Positions 39,201 through 50,327 of a stretch of 64,000 nt of DNA are shown here, one piece after another; the first letter of the stretch is position 1, and each line of letters begins with the position of its first letter. This DNA comes from Antedon mediterranea (lineage: Eukaryota > Echinodermata > Crinoidea > Comatulida > Antedonidae). Where the stretch lies: assembly GCF_964355755.1 (NCBI RefSeq), contig NC_092677.1, positions 18,508,101 to 18,572,100 on the forward strand. The letters run 5' to 3'. The position numbers and the translations under genes are program-made. Under the pieces are notes generated by a model that saw only the letters and a list, made by a program, of their open reading frames with translations, did not search any database and was not told the DNA's origin.

Positions 39201-40853
39201 AATGCATAAAGCAGAGGTCTAGAACTAACAAACATAGGTACTTGGTAAATTAACCTGGCAGCCCGGTTCTGAAGCTTTTGTAATCTCGAAACGTTATGTT
39301 TGGACATTCCAACAAATAGTGAGTTACAATAATAATCTAACCTGGATAGAATTAGTGACCTCAAAGCCTCGGTACACGTTTTTTTGTCTAAACAATTTCT
39401 TATTCTACGCAATGCCCTTAAGAAAACAATTACATTACGGCAGACATTATCAATGTGGGGTGTCATACGAAGAAAAACATCAAACACCACACCAAGATTT
39501 CTAACTGTGTGGGAGGGTTTAACAATAATTTCACCAATATTCAGTTGAATATTTCTATTACTAATGTCAACTTTTGGTGGAGTTAAAACTAATAACTCTG
39601 TTTTTGATTCATTAAGTTTAAGTTGATTTTTGTACATCCAAATACTAAGATCATTAATACATTTAGTAATTCTATAAATGGCAACTTCGAGATCCCCTGG
39701 CACTTTAGGGTTAAACCTGGTATACAATTGAGTGTCATCTGCGTATAGATGAAAAAGTATCCCATGAGACTTAATAATGTCAGCAATAGGTTTAATGTAA
39801 GTGGTAAAAAGTTGGGGACTAATTGTGGACCCTTGTGGGACACCAGAGCTAAGATGAAATTTACTTGATTCAGATCCATTTAAAGTGACTTTACAATATC
39901 TGTCTTCGACGTATGTTTTAACAAATTCAGAAGCGTATTTTGTTTCTCCAGCTAATTCCTGAAGTAAATCGGTTTAATTGAAATCTATTTTGTACGCAAC
40001 TAAGTATATTTAGAGAAATTATCTTTGTGACAATTACATTTCAATAACCCTCGACACCCCGACCATCTTAAATTCATTCATCCTTTTGCTTGATACTATT
40101 TTTTTTCTGTTTCATAGAATTTTCGAGAAAATCTGATTCATTGCCCGTTGATGTGTTTAAACATATCATCAAGAGTCTTTTTTTTTTGTATTCCTGAATA
40201 TGTTTTATATATTTACTAGTAATTATACCCGCCCCAGGGCGGGTTGCAATATTTCTTTTCGTACATAAGTTGGGGACCCCTCGTGAAACGTTATAAAATA
40301 AACATGAATATTCATTAATCATATCCATAAGGTGTGACGTAAGAATTGTTCAAATGTAGTTTAGAACTTTCCCGGTACAATTCCGGTCATTTTAATACCC
40401 AAAATGCAAGGTTATGTGCAGTAACAAACATTGGTATAACGAACAAACAAACAAACCCACACAACAAACGTACAAACTCTCTCACTTATAATATAGATAA
40501 TAGCTTAAGACCACACCTTTCCCATTATTTTCAATCTACTGTAGCTTTTGTGTCAGATTCAAATTTGCATTGTGCTTCATATATGAAATAATTATTTTAG
40601 CACTGTAACTTTTGCTATCAATTTAAATGTTTTCGTATTATTTTTAATCATGCACAAATTAATTCAAGTATTCGTTTATTAACAAAATGAATTTCCTTGT
40701 AAATAAAGGAGCTGTACTACTTATACATGTTTCTTACCTTCTAATGTTAGATGTTCCTTCTATTAGATGTTTTACACCATGAAAATTGGTATTTTCACCG
40801 AACTCACTCACATTTTTCTTCCATATTTTGTCAGTGGTCGCCCGTGAAACCAT
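26125..40853 (-). CDS. DEG/ENaC sodium channel subunit, copy B (11 coding exons)
   Basis: Exons in transcription order: 40738-40853, 34199-34366, 33304-33522, 32490-32605, 29447-29631, 29218-29344, 28667-28729, 27941-28115, 27025-27498, 26658-26749, 26125-26279. Their sum is 1890 nt, 629 residues plus stop. Exon sizes equal those of copy A except exon 9, which is one codon longer. Landmarks: HG at 25-26, TM1 about 40-61, FPGITICN 83-90, cysteine-rich extracellular block in exons 6-8, a large exon 9 (residues about 390-547) with several N-glycosylation sequons (NMT, NIT, NFT, NDT), LVKVEVFYK, then TM2 with GAS at 590-592. The start is chosen because an in-frame TGA lies three codons upstream. 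Intron 1 (6.4 kb) holds a split L2 LINE, a 3.4-kb palindrome and a Helitron; intron 4 holds another Helitron. Ligand and gating mode are unknown. Confidence 0.92.
28347..28389 (-). pseudogene. 43-bp duplicate of part of copy B exon 9 within intron 7
   Basis: Matches 27151-27193 inside exon 9 at 40 of 43 positions (for example GAACTGGACAGACTCGTCTA shared exactly). It has no splice sites of its own, so it is an exon sliver copied into the intron between exons 7 and 8. Confidence 0.8.
28848..28994. mobile_element. Small inverted-repeat element (MITE-like) in copy B intron 7
   Basis: The arms near 28849-28877 (TATCATAGGAATATTT..GTAATACA) and 28965-28994 (TGTATTACCAAATATTCATATGATA) are imperfect reverse complements about 30 nt long, separated by about 90 nt. 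There is no clear target duplication. Intron 7 runs from 28116 to 28666 and intron 6 from 28730 to 29217, so the element lies in intron 6. Confidence 0.5.
29836..31179 (-). mobile_element. Non-autonomous Helitron, copy 3 (most complete)
   Basis: 1344 bp on the minus strand. 5' end TCTATATATAAATTATGG at 31179, 3' end with a GC-rich hairpin (GGGGGAGCGAGC/GCGAGCTCACCC) and CTAG at 29836-29839, between host A and T, without target duplication. Aligns with copies 1 and 2 and fills the gaps of copy 2. No coding capacity. It sits in intron 4 of copy B. Confidence 0.85.
31180..32489. other. 5' part of copy B intron 4
   Basis: AT-rich intronic DNA with T runs at 31948-31984 and the 27-nt block shared with copy A at 32253-32279. 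Nothing else recognised. Confidence 0.5.
33208..33242. repeat. ATT microsatellite
   Basis: About eleven ATT units in intron 3 of copy B. Confidence 0.95.
34367..35399. other. 3' part of copy B intron 1, nothing recognised
   Basis: AT-rich intronic DNA between exon 2 of copy B and the L2-type LINE tail. A hydrophobic 60-codon ORF at 34590 is judged noise. Confidence 0.45.
35750..36005. repeat. C-rich minisatellite, left outer block
   Basis: Units of about 12-15 bp on the theme GGACAACTACCCCC, with variants (GGATAAC, CTTAGGACAAC). The complementary strand is runs of five or more G spaced by 8-10 nt. The mirror block is at 38898-39155. Confidence 0.95.
36067..36507. mobile_element. Nested 441-bp inverted-repeat element, left arm
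   Basis: Ends are GGGTGTTTCGAAACTAGAGA and its reverse complement, extending to about 35 nt. It is flanked by the 9-bp direct repeat GTTTTTAAC at 36058-36066 and 36508-36516. Inside is a minisatellite of roughly 20-bp units, GGGTCTCCCTTTTCGTATA. A 9-bp duplication is the size made by Mutator-like transposases; assignment is inference. Confidence 0.85.
37170..37740. repeat. Inner minisatellite blocks meeting at the palindrome centre
   Basis: G-rich on the plus strand from about 37170 to 37435 (GGGGGTAGTTGTCC theme), then, after a 30-nt centre, C-rich to about 37740. The inner block of each arm is inverted relative to the outer block of the same arm. Confidence 0.95.
38393..38833. mobile_element. 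Nested 441-bp inverted-repeat element, right arm
   Basis: Mirror image of 36067-36507, with the same ends and the same 9-bp flank (GTTAAAAAC at 38384-38392 and 38834-38842). It differs from its partner at a few positions, so the two were not created by sequence duplication in assembly alone. Confidence 0.85.
38898..39155. repeat. G-rich minisatellite, right outer block
   Basis: Runs of GGGGG every 12-15 nt on the plus strand (GGGGGTAGTTGTCC theme), mirror of 35750-36005. Such spacing could allow G-quadruplexes. Confidence 0.95.
40216..40497 (-). mobile_element. Short non-autonomous Helitron (282 bp)
   Basis: Minus-strand 5' end TCTATATTATAAGTGAGAGA at 40497; 3' end with hairpin CCCGCCC-TGG-GGCGGG followed by TATAATTACTAG at 40216. 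Inserted between A and T. These are textbook Helitron termini. It is unrelated in sequence to the three 1.3-kb copies apart from the ends. It lies in intron 1 of copy B, close to exon 1. Confidence 0.85.
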
Positions 40854-40925
40854 GTTTATTCAACTTAAATTTAATATCAAATACTAGTTTAGGTACGCTA
40901 CACCAGAAACATAAAACAAATTATG

Positions 40926-40957
40926 AAATCAATACACACAAAACGTTTAATATAAAA
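40926..40957 (-). promoter_or_regulatory. Conserved 5' element with TATA-like core, copy B
   Basis: GAAATCAATA followed by GTTTAATATAAAA, 73-104 bp upstream of the copy B start codon, matches the blocks before copies A and C. Sequence around it is also alignable between A and B, so simple recent duplication may explain part of the conservation. Confidence 0.38.
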
Positions 40958-41254
40958 CGATTTAAACCATCAAGATTGTCAATAATCATGAAAGGTTAAG
41001 TGAGTGCAAAATGTAATAAAGGACACTTCGTCTCTGTGTTTTTTTTTTATTATAGCTGCATGGTTCTATATTAGCTCTATTCATGTTATTTTGACCAATC
41101 GTCTTTGTATTAACTTTTTAAACTTCTTTTGTATATTATAGGAAAATATAAGAAAATTCATTAATTAATTAATATTCACTGTAAACTTGTTGCACATCTC
41201 ATTAAGAATGTGCCTCTGATTTAAAAGAGACACAACTTAACAAAATTCAGTTCA

Positions 41255-41348
41255 GTGATGATAAATAATATGATTTTATATGATGACATGAAAGATAATA
41301 TGAATGTAAATGAAAGTGGTGTTTACGCCAAAAAAATAGAAAAAAAAG
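41255..41348 (+). mobile_element. Third copy of the hairpin-tailed retroposon 3' end
   Basis: Ends GTGGTG-TTTA-CGCCAA, AAATAGAAAAAAAA, like the inserts at 25331 and 50328. Its left boundary and target duplication were not resolved. Confidence 0.5.
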
Positions 41349-44300
41349 GCTCTCTTCAGATCCATTCTCGAGAATTCCAGTAAAATCGAGGTTTCTAAAA
41401 AATAAGACATACTCTTCAAGCTTTATCTCAGGATAACTCGTGGTATATATAGGCCTAGTGTTTGAACGTTTGCTTGGTTGGATTTGTTTTTCGTTACAAA
41501 AGTAGTATTTTATTTTCAAATGAATTTATTTCAGAAGTACATTACTAAATAATATCTGAGTTTTTTCAATTATTATTTTTATGGAGGGTGTTTGGGGGGG
41601 GGGGGGCGTTCAAATTGTAGATAAAGATGTACAAAAATTTACAAAATAAATTTATGAAAGAAGCTTTTCTCCTGAAAGCATGCATCTGCCTCATTATATA
41701 TTCATCATGCTGCTTTCTGATTGGTCAATTGCTGTAGTTGAAGCCTTTTGTCAAATTATTTCTAGGGTGTTTGTAGATAAGCCCCAACGATTATTATAAA
41801 TTTCATATTTATGTATTTTGGGATAACTGGTCAATTCAAATGATAAAGTATACACCAAGAGTAAAATAAAACAAAAACATTAATTTCAACAAAAACAGTT
41901 AAGCTCTTTTCTCAAAGTAGGGCAGTATTGTCACAGCTAGTCAATTTTTTTATTCCGATTGATTTGTTGTACTATTTTCATCATTAAGCGGTCCGCTATA
42001 AATACCGGCATGCATCGCGCAAGGATTGAGTTCTGTGCTGCAACCACGTTCAGTGTAATAGAGTCGATCTTCTCAGCTCCTCAGTCCCATCGTATAATCT
42101 TATACAAGTAGCGACGCCTTAACATTCTGTATTTTATAGTAGCTACACATCCCAACAACGTCTTCAAATAATTATTAATATTCTAGCTATCGCGCAATGA
42201 TATTATCTTCATCTTGCCGACGTAAAATACATAGTTAATGTAAGGTCCAATTTGGTAACTTTTTATCTCCATATTAAGTCCAGGGACCAATTTGGCTACT
42301 CAGTTGGGTTACAAGTAATAGATATTCCAGGTGGCTCACTTTGAAGCTTGACATTAGCGTTGAAAGCCAGTTGTTCAGACCCATGGCGTTAGACCGTTTT
42401 AGCGTACAACGTTACTATCAAGGTCACGTTACAAACCGCAGAGAAAAAAACGAAGTGTTCAGACCCAAAGCGTAAGCAACGGAAGTTTCGTCATTGGGAG
42501 TACATTGTTACATATTCATGAGTACCGAAAGTACGAACCAACTTTACAGTGGGACAGCCAGTCGACATATCGTGTCAAATTTCGACTCGGAGAGGGCGCC
42601 CTACTTTTCTAATTTAGTTCAAAATTGCTAAATTTTAGGGTGTTGGAAAAACACAATATTTGTAAATTTAGCTGATTATCGGAAAAATATTGTTAGTGAA
42701 ATAAATTCATAAATGGTTTTAATATATTGTCATGTAAAAATAAATGTATTTGAACAAAACGATAATCTGTAATTTAACGGCAAAATCAACCAATGTCTTT
42801 TTTTCGAAATTGTACCCTAGAAAATCATTAAAATAAAATATTTAGAAAAATTGAACAGTCCTGAATTTAAAATCCCTGTTAGAAAAATTAATAATCTACA
42901 GAATACGATATTAAGATACAAAATTCGGTGGTTGGGATGCAGCTCCGACTATTCAAACTAAAGGTACCACTATTTGTTCCATCGAAAACTAGCGAAACTG
43001 CCATTTTGTAAACACATCGTCATCGTGTTTATGAATTTATTTATCGAACGATATACGCGATGTTTATAGTTGTCCGCGTATAAGAATTCATATAAATAAA
43101 TACATTCCAATACAACGTATATTATTACTTGTTTATTTATCACAGTATACATTTTAGTTGAGGAATATTTATCATAACTATTATAATAGCTTTTATACGA
43201 GTCCGAGGCCTAGCCCTATTAGCGACCGATTGTTCCAGGGGCGGAAAGTCACTTAGTGACGTTGTGATCGGGCGCGTCGGGCCTAGCTAATATTAATAAT
43301 ATGACCTGAAATAAGCGGCTAACAAGAACTGTTATATACTTGCTTACAATTGTTTTGTTATTGATGAACAAACAAGCAATTAGATTGAATAACAAATTAT
43401 TTATTCATTTTTTTGGGGTAAAAACATGTACAAACTAGTACTGTATAATAGAAATTATAATAATAGTAATATTAAACTAATACAGTATTAATAAAATACA
43501 AAATAGGCCTAAAATACAATAAATATTCAATTTTTAAGGTCTACCACATGACAATAACATAATTTACAGAGTATAGTGTAGTAGGTTTGCATTCAACATA
43601 AATATTTGTATTGTAATTCATCTAAATCCTCTGCAACATACATATATATTTGTAATTCAACATGTTGTTTTAAATAATTAAATTATAGTTTGGGTATGAC
43701 AATGTCGATAGGTACCGGTGTCATCTTTTTATCCACTTCACTCTCAGTTTGAAGTCACAAAGACAAAGAACTCTGCATCATCAACGATTCCTGAAAGTGT
43801 CAGAAAAAATAATAAACATTATTTTTAAAAAACGTTAATGTCTGGTTGTATATATAATTATAATATAATATTATATGATGACATAAAAGTAAGGCAAATG
43901 GAAGCTGTATTTTATTAATTAAATTACAGTATTTACTATTATTATTTATATAATCTAGGCCTACTACTAGTACTAGTAGCCTGCTAGGCATCTATTGAGC
44001 CTAATAAATCAAATAATAAATGAAAAATAAATAATAATATTAATACTGATTGAAAAAAAGTTTTTTTTTTGCGGGGATCAGATCACCAGGCTAGGCCGGC
44101 CAGGACCAATGATACTCGTAATCAGTACAACTTAACGACTATCGGATCAGCATCAACACAGTACAGTACAACACACGTCTCGCTATTGCCTATATACTGA
44201 CACACGTGTCTCGCGTTGCCGAAACCACGCTCACAGCTAGAAAATGTACCTACCTTTCGAGGCCTGAGAATACACCAACAAATTTTGAACAGGATAGAAA

Positions 44301-44474
44301 TATATCATACTCGATTAAACTAATATTATTCTTGATAAAACAATTGATTATAATTGTTTTAATTTGTTGGGATGCACCTCCGACTATTCAGAAAATGGAC
44401 AACAAAACAGTAGTCAAATCGTACCACATTTATAAATTTCACGAGTCCCGACTTCAGTCGCCGAGTGTATTGTA
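41349..44474. other. Intergenic DNA upstream of copy B
   Basis: No gene recognised. A G run lies at 41595-41606. A 25-nt block, GTTGGGATGCA-C/G-CTCCGACTATTCA, occurs at 42933-42957 and again at 44365-44389. A GC-richer patch at 43200-43290 contains the palindrome GTCACTTAGTGAC. The spacing of stop codons does not suggest coding. Confidence 0.45.
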
Positions 44475-44809
44475 TTAGCTTCGGTTTCTTTGAAGGAAAC
44501 CGATTGGTTATTCAATAATACTTATTAGGAAATGCTTTTACCATAATAGGTAATGTTGGGCGGGTCTTAAATATTTATGAGAGCTTAAAATAAAACAGCA
44601 CTTATTTGCTAGGCGACGAAAAATCGTGGTTTCAGTTTTCAACGATAGGTGGCGCTTCAAAATCGTCAATGCGGAAGTAAGTCGATTTTACACGATTTAA
44701 CGGTCAAAACGCGAAGTGGCTTTCCCACTGTTTACATACCATCGAGTAAAAATTCTAAAAGTAAGGCGCGGTTTACCGAATTTTGCCCTTACGTAAATTT
44801 ATATATAGA
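44475..44809 (-). mobile_element. Probable Helitron (335 bp)
   Basis: Minus-strand 5' end TCTATATATAAATTTACG at 44809 after a host A. A candidate 3' end has hairpin TCGGTTTC-CTTCAAA-GAAACCGA then AGCTAA before a host T. The hairpin is closer to the CTRR end than usual, so the 3' boundary is uncertain. Confidence 0.5.
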
Positions 44810-45110
44810 TACAGTTATGAACAAAAATATATTGCTGATAAGTATTTAAATCTCTAAGTGCCATTATATTAAGTTCCTTAAATAGAGGACCCGTATTTGC
44901 TGCAAAAGAAGATTTTGAAATTATACCTATGATTTTTTTTTTGGAGCAATTTTAATTTAGTAAGATTTGATTGAAAAGTATTACCCCAGACCACATTACA
45001 ATATGAAAAATAAGGAAGAACAAGAGAATTGTATAAGGTACGGAGAATATTTACAATAACTAAACATTTAATTCTGTTGATTACTCCTATACCAGGGAAC
45101 ACCGGATGTT

Positions 45111-46922
45111 TTGGGTACCAGGCCTACCTGTCCCCGAGTTGCTAATGGAATTGCTATTGTTACATGTGGATCATGTTTCAAGAACATTTTTCGAAACCGT
45201 CAGAAAATCGTATGTTGTGAATGCTCTTTAATCTTTCACGCTAGCTGTGTTCAGATTTCCCCAAATCATTTTCGCAAATCTTTTAAGGATAGGAATCATA
45301 ACTGGATCTGTTACCATTGTGATCTCCCTAAACTAAATGACTCGTACTTCTCCACCGATGAATCTTTAATTGAATCTGAGACAAGTACCAGTGATATTTC
45401 TATAGATTCCCTTAATACAACTGCAACATCAGAAAGCATTTGTGGTGTATTATTTAACGCCAGGAGCCTAAAAAACAAACTAAGATGTCTACAAACTTAC
45501 CTGGGACAGAATACTCACCTATCAATCATCGGTATAACTGAAACCTGGCTCACCGATACAGTTCCTGATGGTGTTATATCAAACCAACATGTCATTTTTC
45601 GCAAGGACAGAGGTGCTAATAAAGGCGGTGGTGGTGTGCTTCTGGCCATTAAACCTGAATTACATCCCATCCAAGTTACCCATCCTTCAATGGAAAATGT
45701 TGAATGTGTCTGGGCAGAATTCAGTGTCAATGATGGTAGATGGCTTTGCGGTGTATTTTATAGACCACCATCTAAACCTAACTCTGCTTTGGAACTTGAG
45801 GAAATTGTTCTGCAACTTCATATTGAAAAAGATAAAGGAGCTACGTTGCTTGGAGATTTTAACATCAATTGGTTGGCCGACATACACATTATCAACAACT
45901 TGTACAGCAGAGTCAGCAATTGGACATCATCACTTGATTTCCAACAGATTGTCATGGATCCTACACGCATAACATTGGCATCCAGCACCCTCATTGACTT
46001 ACTGTTTACTAACTATCCAGAACGTGTCTGTGACGTTAATGTTCTCGATCCATTCTCTACTTCTGACCACTGTGTGGTGGCTTTCAAAATTCGCGGTTTC
46101 CCGAGGATTAAACGAAACCCTACTAAGACAAATTTTTACGCTAAAACTAACGTCGAGGCTATTAATGAAGGTATTGGGAACATCACTTGGGAATCCATTA
46201 AATGTGAATCGGTTAATGGAGTATGGTCTAATTTTATTACCAAATTTATGGAATGTGTGAATTTACATATCCCACATAGAAATCAACGCCGAAAGACCAA
46301 GCCCTGGATTTTCCCCGAAATTAAAAAAATGGCAGTCAAAAAGAGAAAATTGTTTAACCGCGCTAGACGAAGTGGAAACATTAATGATTGGACTGCTTAT
46401 AAAAAACTCCGTAATAAAATAAGATATGTCACAAATCGTTCCCACAGTAAATATATTGATGAATTAATGGGAAAAGCTGATAATATGAAGCAATTCTGGC
46501 AGTATGTCCAGTCTAAACGGAAGTCTGCAAATTGTTCTTCATTTGTGATTAATGATACAATGTGCTCCGATCCAAGGACAATTGCGAACGCGTTTAATTC
46601 ACTATTCGAATCTTATTTTACCCAGAATGACCCATTAACAGATGAATCTACATCACCCAGACTAGAGGTTACTACTCTAGCAAACATTATTGTCCATCCT
46701 ATTGTTGTTTTCAGGAAGATCATGAAACTCTCTGTGGGCAAAGCTGCCGGGCCCGATGGCATTACATCTCAAATGTTAAAACTCTGTGCCAAAGGTTTAT
46801 CGCCATTACTTGCCGATGTTTTTAACTTCAGTTTGGAAAGTGGTGAACTTCCTTCGGCATGGAAATGTGCAAACATCGCACCAGTCCATAAGAAGCTCAG
46901 CAAGACGAACCAATTGCACTGA
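45111..46922 (+). pseudogene. LINE ORF: PHD finger, endonuclease, start of RT
   Basis: 603 codons open. Residues about 19-70 form a PHD-type zinc finger (CGSC, CCEC, FHASC, WICYHC). From about 110: FNARSLKNKL, IIGITETWL, GGGGVLLAI, GVFYRPP, LLGDFNINWL, IDLLFTN, SDHCVVAF, the exonuclease-endonuclease-phosphatase fold that nicks target DNA. A linker with KPWIFPEIKK follows, then AAGPDGITSQMLKL and SAWKCANIAPVHKK of the RT. The frame ends at 46922 where a small deletion removes the residues before PIALTS and shifts the frame. The true start codon is unclear; the PHD finger in the same frame as the endonuclease is notable, as CR1 elements often place it in a separate ORF1. Confidence 0.85.
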
Positions 46923-46927
46923 CATCT

Positions 46928-48202
46928 TTGTTCTCAAAGGTGCTCGAGAGTATTGTCACCGATGAACTCCGTCTTCATCTGAACGAATTTGGACTCATGT
47001 TTGATGGCCAATATGGTTTTACTCCAGGAAAATCTTGTTCCTCAGTCTTGGCTGAGGCTACAACATCCTGGGTTAAGGCTTTAGATGATGGGGCACCACG
47101 GATTGATGTCGTGGCTCTTGATTACAGTAGGGCATTTGATTCCATCTCGCATGACATTCTGGTGAATAAGCTTTCAAAAACGTATGGTATTGGCGGTGTA
47201 TTATTAAAATGGATTAACTCTTTCTTATCTGGTCGTAAGCAAAGAGTAATTTTTAATGGTGTCCAATCTGACTGGTGTTTAGTCAAGTCAGGTGTCCCCC
47301 AGGGGTCAGTCTTGGGGCCATTATTGTTCAACATTTACGTGAATGACTTAAATCTTCACTTAGAAAATAAACCGTACCAATATGCTGACGATACATTTAT
47401 TAGTAAAGCAGTTTATTCTTATTGTGATTTTATTTCCTTACAGAGAGACATTAACAAAATCTCTGAATGGTCAATTTTAAACAAACTTATTTTAAACCCT
47501 ACTAAATGTAACATCTTGTCTATCGATAGAAGGAGAACTCCATCTTCTAATGACTATGTACTTAACGATCAGGTTATTGCACATGTTAAACATCTGAAAA
47601 TTCTTGGTGTGTACATATCCGATGATTTGTCATGGTCTAAACAAGTCCATGAGGTTGTAAATAAGTGTAATAGAACACTGGGTCTTGTTAGAGCAATTGC
47701 TGGTGGTTGTTCTACACCCGTTCTTTTAAAATTATACCAGTGTCTAGTCCTCCCTCATATACAGTACTGTTGCGAGGTGTGGTACCCTTATCGCATATGT
47801 CAAATTCAAATGATTGAGCAAATCCAGAGACGGGCCACCCGGTTGATCTTACATCAACGTCGTCAGGAACAGTCATATGAGGGGAGACTAGACACTCTTG
47901 ATATCCCATCCACAATCGCTATTAGAGATTGTTATACTGTTCTATTTGTTTGCAATGTTTTACTTTATCATCAAAGATCTATTATTTATAATTTACTCAT
48001 AGTTAATAATCGTCATGATACTCTCACTTTCAAGCATCTTCGCTCCAGTAATGATATGTCAAAATTTTGCATCCCGACCAGATTCACTAGAACTTGGAAT
48101 TCCATACCCAATCAGATTCGTGATATTTTTGTTAATGGTTCTTTTATTAATTTTAAATTATCTCTAAAGCTATATTTTAAATCTCGGAGAGAAACTTTTT
48201 AA
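46928..48202 (+). pseudogene. LINE ORF continuation: reverse transcriptase
   Basis: The second frame of the same LINE, 424 codons. RT blocks: GQYGFTPGKSCSSVLAE, VVALDYSRAFDSISHD (motif A), SGVPQGSVLGPLLFNIYVND (motif B), YQYADDTFI (catalytic motif C), LNPTKCNILS, LGVYISDDLSWS, then the C-terminal block FTRTWNSIPNQIRD and FKLSLKLYF. Catalytic residues are intact. It is separated from the upstream frame only by the break near 46915, so a single mutation event may have killed the element. Confidence 0.85.
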
Positions 48203-50327
48203 ATTTTTAAATGAAATGATATGTCTACTTTATTTGTATATATTCTTGTTATTTGTTATTTATGTGTTGGAGAGACATACCTTACCGGTGACAGCGTTTG
48301 TTTAATGCTTTTGTCTTTCCTCGGCCTCGTGTCTTGTTTTTCATATATATATATATATATATATTTTTATGTTTTTTGTAATTATTATTTTATGTTTATT
48401 GCCGAAATGAATAAAATAAAAATAAAAATACTTTTAGATATTTTATTCACTAATTCGTTGATATGGTATTTCCAAGTTAACTGCTCATCTACGAAGACAC
48501 CGAAAAATTGTGTTTGCTCTACTCTTTGAATGTCATCATTGTTAAGTACAATTTTTAAATTATTTACATCATCAGTCTTCTTTTTTTTTTTACTAAAAAT
48601 AATATAATTACATTTCCTTGAATTTAATGATAATCTATTAGACTTAAACCATTCCAAACAGAATTTCTATGTTTTTCCTAAAACAAATGATAATAAATGA
48701 TACTTGACTTGACTTGACTTGACTTGATTCACAAATATAATGTAATTGGTTGTTGGCAGTACTATATAATTCATAGATGTCATCATTACTGTAAAATATA
48801 TTTGTATCATCGGCATATAGTATAAATGAAAAAAGATCCGATGTCTTAAAAATGTCATTAACATATAAAATAAATAATAGTGGTCCAAGTAGTGACCCTT
48901 GTGGTACTCCACATGTCAGGTTTCAGTTCCGACAGCAAAGATTCATATTTAGTACACTGGGATCGATTTTCAAGGTAACTTTTAAACCATTGTAATGCAA
49001 CACCACGGATTCCATAATAACTTATATACTAAAATGTTATGGTTTATCGTATCAAAGGCTTTGGATAGATCTAAAAAAAATACCTATTGCATGTGATTTG
49101 TTCTCAAATGCATTTGAAGAGCCATTGAAGAAGAAAATTTGCTACGAAAACCATATTGACCATTATGAAGAATATTGTATCTAGATTATCTAGGCCTAGA
49201 AAAGAAACAATTCTAACAAAGGCAATACGTTCTAAACTTTTGGAGAAGCATGATAAAATAGAAATTGGTCTATAATTTCTAATGTCTCTTTTGTCTCCAG
49301 ATTTGTAAACGGGTGTAATCTTAACTATTTTTAGTTGTCTAGGAAAAATACCCTTAACTAATGATGCGTTAAAAATATTGCAGAACGGTTTGCAAATTAA
49401 GGCTGCTACTGCTTTAATCACATTAGGACATAATCAGTCTAACCCAGCAGCTTTATTATTTTTAAAATTATTTATTATAATCACATATTTCTTCTTCGGT
49501 CGTTGGAAAAAAGTACATTGAATGGTTGTTTGGTAGTTTTAAATAATCATTATAATCAGTGTTTCCAGAGGGATTTTTTTCTATCAAGTGAAGGACCAAT
49601 TTGTGTAAAAAAGTCATTAAATGCATTTGCAATATCTTGCGGTTGATCCAAAGACCGACCATCACAAATAAAATTAGTATTTTGTTTTTATTTGACTTTT
49701 CTGTTTTAATAAATTATTTATTACATCCCATGTTTTCTTTATGTTCGATTTAGTATTGGAAAATTGTTCGTTATGATAAGCTAATTTAGATGTTTTTACA
49801 AGAGTATTCAATTTATTTCTAAAAGTTTTATACTTCAACTCATTTGGGCCTGTTGGATTTTTAAGAAACTTTTTATACAGTTTATTCTTATGCTTAATAG
49901 ACTGTAAAATACCCTTGGTCATCCATGGTTTTAATTTTCTCTTATTTTTGTTTTTAACAGTATGCAATGGAAAATTGTTTTGGTATACTGTTGTAAATTT
50001 GGATTGGAACAAATTATAAGGGTTAGACAAAGACATTGCATCATCCCAATCGTTTGTGGCCAGATCTTGTTTAAAATTTTCAATATTTAGAGTATTAATT
50101 AGGCGATACGGCTGAATAGGGACGTCATTTTGAAATGAATCATTTGTAAATGAAGTGATTTGAAAAATTGGCAAATGATCGCTAACGTCACAATATAATA
50201 TACCACTTGTGACAGGTAGATCATGTGAATTTGTTATAATAATATCAATCAATGTAGCAGTATTACTAGTGATTCGAGTCGGTCTATTTATTAAGGGTAA
50301 ATAGAAATTACTATATAATATATTTAA

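Larger units (their letters stand above)
35400..40000 (-). pseudogene. L2-type LINE fragment split by the palindrome
   Basis: Two halves on the minus strand. Upstream half (about 40000 to 39165): LTDRY-like block, SGVPQGSTISPQLF, LYADDTQLY (RT catalytic Asp pair), NQLKLNESKTELLV, NLGVVFD, LRSLILSRLDYYCNSLF, LQNRAARLIY, LHWLPVESRITFK. Downstream half (35741 to 35485): CINNNAPCYLS, GLRSEIDHTRL, TFSKFGPVMWNELP, FKKALKTHLF and a stop. The 3' UTR then ends in GAAAAGCGCTATATAAAT, the tail typical of L2 LINEs. Endonuclease and early RT are missing, and a 1-nt shift lies near 39730. The split point is exactly where the palindrome sits, which dates the palindrome after the LINE. Lies in intron 1 of copy B. 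Confidence 0.85.
45093..48427 (+). mobile_element. Near-complete CR1-like LINE inserted in another LINE
   Basis: Runs from the junction after ATAC (45089-45092) to an A-rich AATAAA tail ending at 48427, followed by ATAC again (48428-48431). Removing it rejoins the host LINE reading frame as SIGVINR. It has PHD finger, endonuclease and RT regions in two frames, 3' UTR with an AT run (48344-48364), and an AATAAA-type tail. It is the youngest-looking LINE in the window, with only one evident break. Confidence 0.9.

Noticed and set aside
41247-41519. 90-codon minus-strand ORF
   Set aside because: It runs through the tail of a retroposon and low-complexity DNA, with no recognisable domain.
45515-45730. 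Antisense and alternate-frame ORFs across the LINEs
   Set aside because: They overlap recognisable EN/RT codons on the other strand or frame.
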